This document shows positions 20,210-27,474 of a stretch of 43,468 nt of DNA, piece by piece (the first letter of the stretch is position 1; every line of letters starts with the position of its first letter). Position numbers and translations under genes: made by a program. The notes under the pieces were generated by a model, which was not told the DNA's origin, made no database searches, and saw only the letters and a list, made by a program, of their open reading frames with translations. Origin of the DNA: Achromobacter pulmonis (lineage in GTDB: Bacteria > Pseudomonadota > Gammaproteobacteria > Burkholderiales > Burkholderiaceae_B); the NCBI RefSeq assembly GCF_002885955.2, contig NZ_POQS01000001.1:55063-98530 (forward strand). Direction: 5' to 3'.

Positions 20210-20235
20210 AAAAAAAATCCTGATCCGTCGATCAG
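20210..20235 (-). terminator. Intrinsic terminator or attenuator upstream of gspC
   Basis: On the minus strand a 6-base-pair stem (CTGATC/GATCAG, 20235-20230 with 20225-20220) closes a 4-base loop, and after two bases a run of eight T residues follows (20217-20210). It points toward gspC, 38 bases before its ATG. It would block read-through from the right, or attenuate the gsp operon if a promoter lies upstream of it. Confidence 0.5.
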
Positions 20236-20325
20236 CCTTTCTCCTGCTTGCTTAACGGCCGGTTCACGTTCGCCGGCCACCATGTGCGGCAACACAAACC
20301 CCGCTCATGAGGCAAGAAGAAGAGC

Positions 20326-22326
20326 ATGCAGATACGCGATTGGAGAAGATGGTGCGCCACGCTGCTGGCGACCAGTGTCCTGGCCGGCTGTGGCGGCAGC
20401 GACGACGACAGCGAAGAGACCACGGCGCCGACCACGCCGCCCACACAGCCGCCGGTGACCGAGCCCGACCAGACCCGCGCCGACAAGGTGCTGTTCATCG
20501 GCGTGGACGGCCTGACCTATGACGCGATGCGCCGCGGCGTGGCCGACCGGTCGCTGTCCAACATCGGCCAGCTCACCGTCACCCGCGCCTGGACCGGCGG
20601 CGTGACCGGCGCGCCCACGCAGCAGCCCACGCTGCCCGCGCCCGGCTGGGCCACGCTGCTGACCGGCCAGTGGGCCGACCAGCACGGCGTGCGCTTCTCC
20701 GAACAGGCCCAGCCCATCAAGACGCCCACGCTGTTCCAGCGCGTGAAGTCGGCAAGGCCCGAGGCGCGCACCGCCGCGGCGTTCAATTCCAGCGTGGTCG
20801 CCGGGCTGCTCGCCAAGGACCGCGACGACGGCAGCCTGCAGGCCCTGACCGATTGCGCGGGCGGCGACGATTGCGTGGCCACGCAAGCGCGCGACCGCAT
20901 CGCCGAAGGTTATGACGTGGTGGTGGCGCAGTTCGGCGCGCCGGCGCGCGTGGCCTCGGAATCCGGATTCGGCGGCGCTTACGACACGGCCATCCGCCAG
21001 GCCGATAGCGCCATCGGCGAACTGACCCGGCAGATCGCCGACCGCAAGGCCGAGCATCCCGGCGAGAACTGGCTGGTGGTCGTGGCCTCCAGCTACGGCC
21101 TGACCCAGAACGGCGTCGTCGACAGCCGTCCGTTCTCGTCGACCAAGACCATCGTGCTGGCGGCCAACCAGCCGTCGCTGCTGGGCGGCAACGCCGACGA
21201 CGCCGTCGTCGACGGCCTGTGGGACAACAACTGGTATGCGCTGCCCAGCGCGGCCGACGTGGCGCCCACGGTGCTGGAGCACCTGGGCGCGCTGCCGCCT
21301 GCGGCCGGCTACGACATGGCGGGCACTCCGCTTTCCGACACGCTGGTACTGCGCAACCTGTCGGCGCGCACGGCCATCAACAACAAGAGCGTCACGCTCA
21401 ACTGGACACGCGTGGGCGAACCTACCGCAGACGCCGTGATCCGCCGCGACGGCGTCGAGATCGCGCGTGTGCCGGGCGCGGACACCGGGTACGTGGACGA
21501 GAACCTCGTCTTCGACGCATCGGGCCTGCACGAGGTGACCTACAGCGTGACCCTGGGCGAGTCCACGACCGCGGCGCGCACCACGGTGAACTACGTCAAG
21601 CCGCCCGAGCTGCTGGCCTCGCTGCGTACCGAGCTGACCATGTTGTTCCCGTTCGAAGGCAATCTTACCGACGTGGCCGCCGGCGGCGGCGCCATCACGC
21701 CGTTCGACGGCGCCCAGGCGCCGGCTTATGCCGACGTGGGCGTGTTCGGCAAGATGTTCAAGAACGAGCGCAGCGCTGCGCCGTTGGGCGCCTTCAAGCT
21801 GGATTATCCGGCCGGCAAGCTGGACGCGGTCCAGGCCTTCACCATCGGCTTTTGGTACCAGTCCGACGGCGCCGCCAATGACCGCTCCATCGTGGGCAAC
21901 AAGGACTACAACTCCGGCGGCAATCCCGGCATCACCATCGCGCAATGGTCCGGCCCGGTGCTGTATTTCAACCTGGCCGGCGGCGGCCGGCGGGTCGACA
22001 TCAACGGCGTGAAGTTCACGCCCAACAAGCCGGTCTACATCGCGATGACGATCGACAAGACGGCCCGCACCATGACCGCGTCGGTCTACGACAGCGAGCT
22101 GGGTTTTTCCTCTCGCACCATCAGCACGGGCGCGGTGGACCTCGGCCAGATCGCCGGCGTCTACGGCCCGCACCTGGGCCTGAACGAAGACGGCCGCGGC
22201 ACGTATTCCAACGGCCCTTACACGATGTATTTCGACGACCTGGCCTTCTGGTCGCGGGCGCTCACGGAAGACGAAGTGAAGTCCCTGGCCATGTCCGGCA
22301 AGTCCGTCTCCGAACTGTTTCCCTGA
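20326..22326 (+). CDS. Lipoprotein with degenerate alkaline-phosphatase-like domain and LamG-like domain
   Basis: This 666-residue lipoprotein has a lipobox LAGC (Cys22), then an acidic and Thr/Pro-rich linker to about residue 50. Residues about 53-340 follow the alkaline phosphatase/phosphodiesterase superfamily pattern: VLFIGVDGLTYDAM (Asp61), PTLPAPGWATLLTG, QFGAPARVASESGFG, VVVASSYGLT and ADVAPTVLEHLGALP. By my alignment the usual metal-ligand motifs are lost: the D-x-x-x-H segment aligns to Ala207 and Ser211, and the SDHG motif is SSYG (Ser256, Tyr257). It may therefore be non-catalytic. Residues about 350-425 look fibronectin-like, and 435-666 resemble a LamG jellyroll (FTIGFWYQSDG, FDDLAFWSRALTEDEV). 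It is followed after 20 bp by a small lipoprotein gene and then phospholipase C. The function is unknown; binding or surface display is possible. Confidence 0.8.
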   Translation: MQIRDWRRWCATLLATSVLAGCGGSDDDSEETTAPTTPPTQPPVTEPDQTRADKVLFIGVDGLTYDAMRRGVADRSLSNIGQLTVTRAWTGGVTGAPTQQPTLPAPGWATLLTGQWADQHGVRFSEQAQPIKTPTLFQRVKSARPEARTAAAFNSSVVAGLLAKDRDDGSLQALTDCAGGDDCVATQARDRIAEGYDVVVAQFGAPARVASESGFGGAYDTAIRQADSAIGELTRQIADRKAEHPGENWLVVVASSYGLTQNGVVDSRPFSSTKTIVLAANQPSLLGGNADDAVVDGLWDNNWYALPSAADVAPTVLEHLGALPPAAGYDMAGTPLSDTLVLRNLSARTAINNKSVTLNWTRVGEPTADAVIRRDGVEIARVPGADTGYVDENLVFDASGLHEVTYSVTLGESTTAARTTVNYVKPPELLASLRTELTMLFPFEGNLTDVAAGGGAITPFDGAQAPAYADVGVFGKMFKNERSAAPLGAFKLDYPAGKLDAVQAFTIGFWYQSDGAANDRSIVGNKDYNSGGNPGITIAQWSGPVLYFNLAGGGRRVDINGVKFTPNKPVYIAMTIDKTARTMTASVYDSELGFSSRTISTGAVDLGQIAGVYGPHLGLNEDGRGTYSNGPYTMYFDDLAFWSRALTEDEVKSLAMSGKSVSELFP

Positions 22327-22346
22327 TGTTCCAAGGATAGAAAACG

Positions 22347-22541
22347 ATGAACCAATCCACGATGTTGCGCGGGTTCCTGCGCCTGGGCGCGGTGCTGATG
22401 CTGAGCGCCACGCTGGCCGCCTGCGGCGGCGATGACGGCGATAGCGGCGGCAGCGAGCCTCCCGGCACCGGCGGCCAGCCGGAAACGCCGACCCCCGTGC
22501 CGCCCACGCCGGCCAAGCCCGAATTGCGTTGCGCGCCCTGA
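22347..22541 (+). CDS. Small lipoprotein of 64 residues
   Basis: This short gene encodes a hydrophobic leader with the lipobox LAAC (Cys26) followed by GGDDGDSGGSEPPGTGG and a Pro/Thr-rich stretch ending ELRCAP. The mature peptide is only about 39 residues, low-complexity and acidic, with one other cysteine near the end. The opening after the lipid cysteine resembles that of the preceding lipoprotein (CGG plus acidic residues, then a Pro/Thr linker). An AAGGATAG sequence lies 8-15 bases before the ATG. It sits between the phosphatase-like lipoprotein (20 bp gap) and phospholipase C (36 bp gap) in an apparent operon. I do not recognise the family; an accessory or anchoring role is only a guess. 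Confidence 0.75.
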   Translation: MNQSTMLRGFLRLGAVLMLSATLAACGGDDGDSGGSEPPGTGGQPETPTPVPPTPAKPELRCAP

Positions 22542-22577
22542 GCCGCGCCAGCCCACCCAACACATAGGAAAAAAACC

Positions 22578-24749
22578 GTGACGTCCGATAAAGACCAGGT
22601 CCACGCCGGCAAGCGCCGCTTTCTGCGCACCGCCGCCGCCTCGACCGCCGGCCTGACCGCGCTGTCCATGTTCCCGCCGGCCATCCGCCGCGCACTGGCC
22701 ATCCCGGCCAACAACCGCACCGGCACCATCAACGACGTCGAGCACGTGGTGATCCTGATGCAGGAAAACCGCTCCTTCGATATGTACTTCGGTACGTTCA
22801 AGGGCGTGCGCGGCTTCGGCGACCGCATCACCATCCCGCTGCCCGAGAACCGCTCGGTCTGGGAGCAGAGCAACGGCGCGCGCGTGGTGATGCCGTATCA
22901 CCTGGACAGCACGCAGGGCAACGCCCAGCGCGTGGCCGGCACCCCGCACGACTACCTGGACGCCCAGATGGCCTGGGACGCCGGCCGCATGGACCAATGG
23001 CCGCGCTACAAGCAGAACCAGTCCATGGGCTACTACCGCAAGCAAGAGGTGCAGTTCCAGTTCGCGCTGGCCGAGGCCTTCACGCTGTGCGACGCCTATC
23101 ACTGCTCCTCGCACGGCGGCACCAACACCAACCGACTGTTCTTCTGGACCGGCACCAACGATCCGCTGGCCCAGGGCAACGGCCCCTCCACCCGCAACCA
23201 ATGGGATTCGCTGGGCGCCTCGTCCACCGGCTGGAACTGGAAAACCTATCCCGAGCGCCTGCAGGAAGCGGGCGTGAGCTGGAAGGTCTATCAGAACCTG
23301 CCCGACAACTTCACCGACAACTCGCTGGCGGGTTTTCGCAATTTCCGCCGCGCCAACGAACTGGCCGGCAACAACGCCAACGGCTCGCCTTACCCGGCCT
23401 GGGCGCCGTCGGACGACGCGGCCAATCCGCTCTACAAGGGCGTGGCCAACACCATGCCGGACGGCGGCTTCCTACAGGCGCTGCGCGAGGACGCGGCCAA
23501 CGGCACGCTGCCGCAGGTGTCCTGGATCGTGGCGCCGGCCACCTATTCGGAGCACCCCGGCCCGTCCAGTCCGATCCAGGGCGCCTGGTACATCCAGGAG
23601 ACGCTGGACGCGCTGACCGCCAATCCGGAGGTCTGGAGCAAGACCGTGCTGCTCATCAACTTCGACGAGAACGACGGCTACTTCGACCACGTGCCGCCGC
23701 CGGCCGCGCCTTCGCTGAACCCGGACGGCTCCATGGCCGGCGCCTCCACCGTCAACACCGACCTCGACCGCCACACGCGTCCCTCGGCCCAGGACGCGGC
23801 CGACGGCCGGGTCTACGGTCCCGGCCCGCGCGTGCCGATGTATGTGGTGTCGCCGTGGAGCCGCGGCGGCTGGGTCAACTCCCAGGCCTTCGACCACACC
23901 TCGGTGCTGCGTTTCCTGGAAGCGCGCTTCGGCGTGGCCGAAGACAACATCAGCCCGTGGCGCCGCGCGGTGCTGGGCGACCTGACCTCGGCCTTCAACT
24001 TCGTCAACCCCAATGACGAGAAGCTGCCCAACCTGAACCTGCAGACCCGTTCCGAGTCCGACGACAAGCGCCGCGCGCAGGAAGCCCTGAACGCCGTGCC
24101 GCTGCCGGACCCCAGCACCCAGGCCAGGCCGGTGCAGGAGCCGGGCATGCGCCATTCGCGCCCCTTGCCCTACGAGCTGCACACCAGCGCCCGCGCGCAG
24201 CCCGCCATGGGCGCCATGCGCCTGGTGTTCGCCAATACCGGCAAGCAGGCGGCGGTGTTTCACGTCTATGACCGCCTGAACCTGGACCGCCTGCCGCGCC
24301 GCTACACGGTGGAGCCGGGCAAGCAGCTCGAAGGCAGCTGGGACGCGGCGGCCGATGGCGGCAAGTACGACCTGTGGGTGCTCGGGCCTAACGGCTACCA
24401 CCGCCACTTCGCCGGCGACCTGGCCCTGGCCCGCACGTCCGAGCTGGCCGCCGAGATCCGCGTCTGCTACGACGTGGCCAACGGCGACGTCTACGTCAGC
24501 TTCATCAACGGCGGCAAGAGCGCGTGCACCTTCGAAGTCGCGCCCAACGCCTACTACGCCAACCACGAGCGCTGGAAGTTCACCGTGCCCGCCGGCGGCG
24601 AGGTCGAGCAGCACTGGGCGCTGGCGGACAGCCACAGCTGGTACGACTTCACGGCGCGCCTGGCCGAAGACCCGGCCTACCTGCGCCGCTTCGCCGGCCG
24701 CGTGGAAACCGGCAGGCCGTCGGTGACCGATCCGGCGATGGCGCTGTAG
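22578..24749 (+). CDS. Phosphocholine-type phospholipase C, Tat-exported
   Basis: This 723-residue enzyme belongs to the bacterial phospholipase C/acid phosphatase (PlcH/PlcN/AcpA) family, which hydrolyses phosphatidylcholine or related phosphoesters outside the cytoplasm. The N-terminus carries a twin-arginine signal, KRRFLRTAA with Arg13-Arg14, then a hydrophobic stretch. The catalytic domain (about 50-500) has VVILMQENRSFDMYFGTFKG (Glu63-Asn64), the CSSHGGTNTNR segment and LINFDENDGYFDHVPPP. Two C-terminal beta domains of the DUF756 type follow (about 535-625 and 635-710). The start is GTG 22578. Tat signals are typical of PlcH-like enzymes secreted by T2SS in Pseudomonas; the adjacent gsp locus makes it a likely substrate. 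It converges with a LysR gene. Confidence 0.94.
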   Translation: MTSDKDQVHAGKRRFLRTAAASTAGLTALSMFPPAIRRALAIPANNRTGTINDVEHVVILMQENRSFDMYFGTFKGVRGFGDRITIPLPENRSVWEQSNGARVVMPYHLDSTQGNAQRVAGTPHDYLDAQMAWDAGRMDQWPRYKQNQSMGYYRKQEVQFQFALAEAFTLCDAYHCSSHGGTNTNRLFFWTGTNDPLAQGNGPSTRNQWDSLGASSTGWNWKTYPERLQEAGVSWKVYQNLPDNFTDNSLAGFRNFRRANELAGNNANGSPYPAWAPSDDAANPLYKGVANTMPDGGFLQALREDAANGTLPQVSWIVAPATYSEHPGPSSPIQGAWYIQETLDALTANPEVWSKTVLLINFDENDGYFDHVPPPAAPSLNPDGSMAGASTVNTDLDRHTRPSAQDAADGRVYGPGPRVPMYVVSPWSRGGWVNSQAFDHTSVLRFLEARFGVAEDNISPWRRAVLGDLTSAFNFVNPNDEKLPNLNLQTRSESDDKRRAQEALNAVPLPDPSTQARPVQEPGMRHSRPLPYELHTSARAQPAMGAMRLVFANTGKQAAVFHVYDRLNLDRLPRRYTVEPGKQLEGSWDAAADGGKYDLWVLGPNGYHRHFAGDLALARTSELAAEIRVCYDVANGDVYVSFINGGKSACTFEVAPNAYYANHERWKFTVPAGGEVEQHWALADSHSWYDFTARLAEDPAYLRRFAGRVETGRPSVTDPAMAL

Positions 24750-24763
24750 GGGTTGCCAGGCGC

Positions 24764-24799
24764 GGGGCCGTCGGCCGTCGTCAGGCGGCCGTCGGCCCC
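24764..24799. terminator. Imperfect hairpin between convergent plc and lysR
   Basis: Bases 24764-24777 pair with 24786-24799 in a 14-base GC-rich stem with one T-T mismatch and an 8-base loop. The right arm lies in the last codons of the LysR gene. There is no T run on either side, so it may slow or end transcription only with help from Rho. Confidence 0.35.
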
Positions 24800-25683
24800 A
24801 CGCTCCCGCGAAACGCCGTCGCGCATCCCGCGCAGATCGCCGCCGTAATCCCCTGGCGGGCGTGTTCGCGCCGTTCCAGCATGCCGATCGCCCGCGCCAT
24901 CGGGCCCAGGTCCGGCGGCAGCCGCAGGATCCGCAGTTCTGGGCTTTGCTGCCAGTTGGAGCCGTGGATCAGGGGCAGCAGGGTGACGCCGACCTCCTGG
25001 CGCACCAGTTCCACCAGCGTCTCGATCGCGTTCAGTTCCAGGAATTCGTTCAGCGGCACCGCCAGGCGCCGCAGCAGCCGGTCGATCTGCAGGCCGGTGC
25101 GCTGGGTCCGGTCGAAACGCAGGAAGGGGTTGGCCGCCAGCACCTGGCGCGCGTCGGCGCCGCGCGCCGAGCGCGGCGCGATGACGACCAGTTCTTCTTC
25201 ATATAGCGGGGTCCAGCGGGTGCTGGCCATCTTGCGGCCGGCCTCGACCAGGAAGGCGGCGTCCAGTTCGCCGTCCTCGACCTTGCCGGCCAGCTCGCTG
25301 GCCTTGCCCGACAGGATGCGCACGTCCAGCTTGGGATGAACCTTCTTCAGGCCCGACACCACCTTGGACAAGGTGCCCATGCAGGACACGATGCTGCCCA
25401 CCGCGACCGAGCCGGCCAGTTCGCCCGGCACGGTGGGCGGGCGCCGCATGCGGTCGTACAGATCCAGCAAATGCTTGATTTCGGGTAGCAATTCGCGGCC
25501 GGCTGCGTTAAGAATGGCAAGACGGCCGCTGCGGTCGAACAATTCGCGGCCGAGTTCCGCCTCCAGCGAGCGCATCTGGAAGCTGACGGCCGCCTGGGTC
25601 AGGGCCACCTGCTCGGCGGCTTCGGAGAAAGAGCCGTGGTGCGCCACCGCCAGGAACGTCCGTAGGAAGCGGATCGTACTCAT
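24781..25683 (-). CDS. LysR-family regulator of the ggt-gsi operon
   Basis: This 300-residue LysR-type regulator has an N-terminal HTH (residues about 3-60; SFSEAAEQVALTQAAVSFQM) and a C-terminal effector domain. ATG 25683 (MSTIRFLRTFLAVAHHGSFS) gives the family start; the frame opens 33 bases further upstream without support. It is transcribed divergently from the gamma-glutamyltransferase gene across a 105 bp, markedly AT-rich gap with a near-perfect palindrome, so it probably regulates the transferase-transporter operon. The effector is not known; a gamma-glutamyl peptide or its product would fit. Confidence 0.9.
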   Translation of the reverse strand: MSTIRFLRTFLAVAHHGSFSEAAEQVALTQAAVSFQMRSLEAELGRELFDRSGRLAILNAAGRELLPEIKHLLDLYDRMRRPPTVPGELAGSVAVGSIVSCMGTLSKVVSGLKKVHPKLDVRILSGKASELAGKVEDGELDAAFLVEAGRKMASTRWTPLYEEELVVIAPRSARGADARQVLAANPFLRFDRTQRTGLQIDRLLRRLAVPLNEFLELNAIETLVELVRQEVGVTLLPLIHGSNWQQSPELRILRLPPDLGPMARAIGMLERREHARQGITAAICAGCATAFRGSVGPTAA

Positions 25684-25709
25684 AAAAAAACTTTTTATGA
25701 CGGAACAAA

Positions 25710-25724
25710 AAATCAAATTGATTT
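25710..25724. promoter_or_regulatory. Palindromic operator candidate in the lysR-ggt gap
   Basis: AAATCAAATTGATTT is a 15-base palindrome with 7-base arms around a central A. It lies in the most AT-rich stretch of the window (25684-25740), between the divergent LysR (25683) and ggt (25789) genes, the expected place for a LysR operator and overlapping promoters. Confidence 0.45.
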
Positions 25725-25788
25725 AATTAGATCACAAGAGTACTTTCGCCTGGGTCCATGCACACCAACCCGTTATGAGATTCGCACC

Positions 25789-27417
25789 ATGAAAGCCTTC
25801 GACTGGGGCAACCCGTATCCTTCCGTCCGCATCCCGCTGTTCGCCCGCAACGTGGTCTCCACGTCGCATCCGCTGGCGGCGCAGGCCGGCTTGCGCATGC
25901 TGCTCAAGGGCGGCAACGCCGTGGACGCCGCGATCGCGGCGGCCGCCACCATCGTCCTGGTCGAACCCGTGTCCTGCGGCCTGGGCGGCGACTGTTTCGC
26001 CATCGTTTGGGACGGCAAGGAGCTGCACGGCCTGAACTCCTCCGGCGTGGCGCCGGCCGCCTGGAACGTGGAGTACTTCAAGCGCAGGCACGGCGTGGGC
26101 CCCAACGGCCTGGCCGTCCAGCCCAAGCGCGGCTGGGACGCCGTGACGGTGCCGGGCGTGGTCGCCGGCTGGGCCGCGCTGCATGAAAAGCTGGGCAAGC
26201 TGCCGTTCGAGCAGCTGTTCGAGCCCGCCATCGAGGTCGCCGAGCGCGGCTACGCCGTGCCGCCGGTGGTGGCGCACAAGTGGGCGGCCGCCGCCGACGA
26301 ACTCAAGGACCAGCCCGGCTACGCCCAGGCCTTCCTGCCCGAGGGCCGCGCGCCCAAGGTGGGCGAGCATTTCCGCTTCCCGGACGCCGCCTACACGCTG
26401 CGCCGCATCGCCGCCAGCAAGGGCCGCGACTTCTACGAAGGCGAGCTGGCCGAGCGCATCGCCGCCTTCAGCAAGGAGTGCGGCGGCGCCATGACGCTGG
26501 AAGACCTGCGCAACTACCGTCCGCAGTGGGTCAAGCCGATCTCCAAGTCCTACCGCGGCTACGAGCTGCACGAGATCCCGCCGAACGGGCAGGGCATCGC
26601 CGCGCTGATCGCGCTGGGCATCGTCGAGCGCTTCGACATGGCCGGCATGCCGGTCGATTCGGTGCAGTCGCAGCACGTGCAGATCGAAGCCATGAAGCTG
26701 GCTTTCGCCGACCTGTACAAGTACGTGTCCGATCCGCGCTCCATGCAGGTCACGCCGGAGCAGATGCTGTCTGACGCCTACCTGGACAGCCGCGCCAAGC
26801 TGATCCGCCTGGACCGCGCCACGCATTTCGAGGCCGGCCGTCCGCACGCCGGCGGCACCATCTACCTGACCGCCGCCGACGAGAGCGGCATGATGATCTC
26901 GTTCATCCAGTCCAACTACATGGGCTTCGGCTCGGGCGTGGTGGTGCCGGGCACCGGCATCAGCATGCAGAACCGCGGCGTGGGCTTCTCGATGGACCCG
27001 CAGTCGGCCAACGTGGTCGAAGGCGGCAAGCGTCCGTTCCACACCATCATCCCGGGCTTCCTGACCCAGGGCGGCAAGCCCGTCATGAGCTTCGGCGTGA
27101 TGGGCGGCGACATGCAGCCCCAGGGCCACCTGCAGACCGTGGTCCGCATGATCGACTACCACCAGAACCCCCAGGCCGCCTGCTGCGCGCCGCGCTGGAA
27201 GGTCAACCGCGACTTCACGCTGGACATCGAGACCAATATGAAGGCCGCGACGGTTGCGGGCCTGAAAGACCTCGGGCATGCTTTGAAGTCCGTCGAAGAT
27301 CCCTACATGGACTTCGGCGCGGGCCAGTTCATCTGGCGCATGTCCGAAAGCGACAACGAGCTGGGCTACGTGGCCGCCAGCGACAGCCGGCGCGACGGCC
27401 AGGCCGTGGGCTTCTGA
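25789..27417 (+). CDS. Gamma-glutamyltransferase family protein without signal peptide
   Basis: Gamma-glutamyltransferases cleave the gamma-glutamyl bond of glutathione and similar compounds; they are N-terminal-nucleophile enzymes that self-process. The 542-residue protein opens with VVSTSHPLAAQAGLRMLLKG and GNAVDAAIAAAATIVLVEP, family hallmarks, and has GGDCFAIVWDG. The expected processing site is GGT with Thr357 as nucleophile (HAGGTIYLTAADESGMMISF), followed by NYMGFGSGVVVPGTGI and the GGDMQPQGHLQ segment. No signal peptide is present, so it should act in the cytoplasm, like YwrD-type members, on an imported substrate. It is the first gene of an apparent operon with the GsiBCDA-like importer. 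The ribosome site before ATG 25789 is weak. Confidence 0.92.
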   Translation: MKAFDWGNPYPSVRIPLFARNVVSTSHPLAAQAGLRMLLKGGNAVDAAIAAAATIVLVEPVSCGLGGDCFAIVWDGKELHGLNSSGVAPAAWNVEYFKRRHGVGPNGLAVQPKRGWDAVTVPGVVAGWAALHEKLGKLPFEQLFEPAIEVAERGYAVPPVVAHKWAAAADELKDQPGYAQAFLPEGRAPKVGEHFRFPDAAYTLRRIAASKGRDFYEGELAERIAAFSKECGGAMTLEDLRNYRPQWVKPISKSYRGYELHEIPPNGQGIAALIALGIVERFDMAGMPVDSVQSQHVQIEAMKLAFADLYKYVSDPRSMQVTPEQMLSDAYLDSRAKLIRLDRATHFEAGRPHAGGTIYLTAADESGMMISFIQSNYMGFGSGVVVPGTGISMQNRGVGFSMDPQSANVVEGGKRPFHTIIPGFLTQGGKPVMSFGVMGGDMQPQGHLQTVVRMIDYHQNPQAACCAPRWKVNRDFTLDIETNMKAATVAGLKDLGHALKSVEDPYMDFGAGQFIWRMSESDNELGYVAASDSRRDGQAVGF

Positions 27418-27421
27418 ACCA

Positions 27422-27452
27422 GCGCGGGCGTACGCGGCGCGTACGCCCGCGC
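27422..27452 (+). other. Perfect 14-bp intercistronic hairpin between ggt and the binding-protein gene
   Basis: GCGCGGGCGTACGC (27422-27435) is followed by GGC and its exact reverse complement (27439-27452). The structure starts 4 bases after the ggt stop and ends 22 bases before the binding-protein ATG. There is no T run after it, so it looks like an mRNA-stability or processing element and not a terminator. Confidence 0.75.
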
Positions 27453-27474
27453 CGACACAAGGGGAAAAAACACA

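Noticed and set aside
20196..20235. Pho box upstream of the phosphatase-like lipoprotein and phospholipase genes
   Set aside because: Only one half-site-like TGTCAT (minus strand) is seen; the second direct repeat at 11-base spacing is missing.
20257..20278. GGCCGG...CCGGCC inverted repeat before the phosphatase-like gene
   Set aside because: Six-base GC palindromes are expected by chance in this composition and no T run or promoter element is linked to it.
20305..22695. Minus-strand frame of 796 codons opposite the phosphatase-like lipoprotein gene
   Set aside because: Shadow of the plus-strand gene, whose signal peptide, lipobox and domains are clear; the antisense product has Arg/Gly/His-rich composition.
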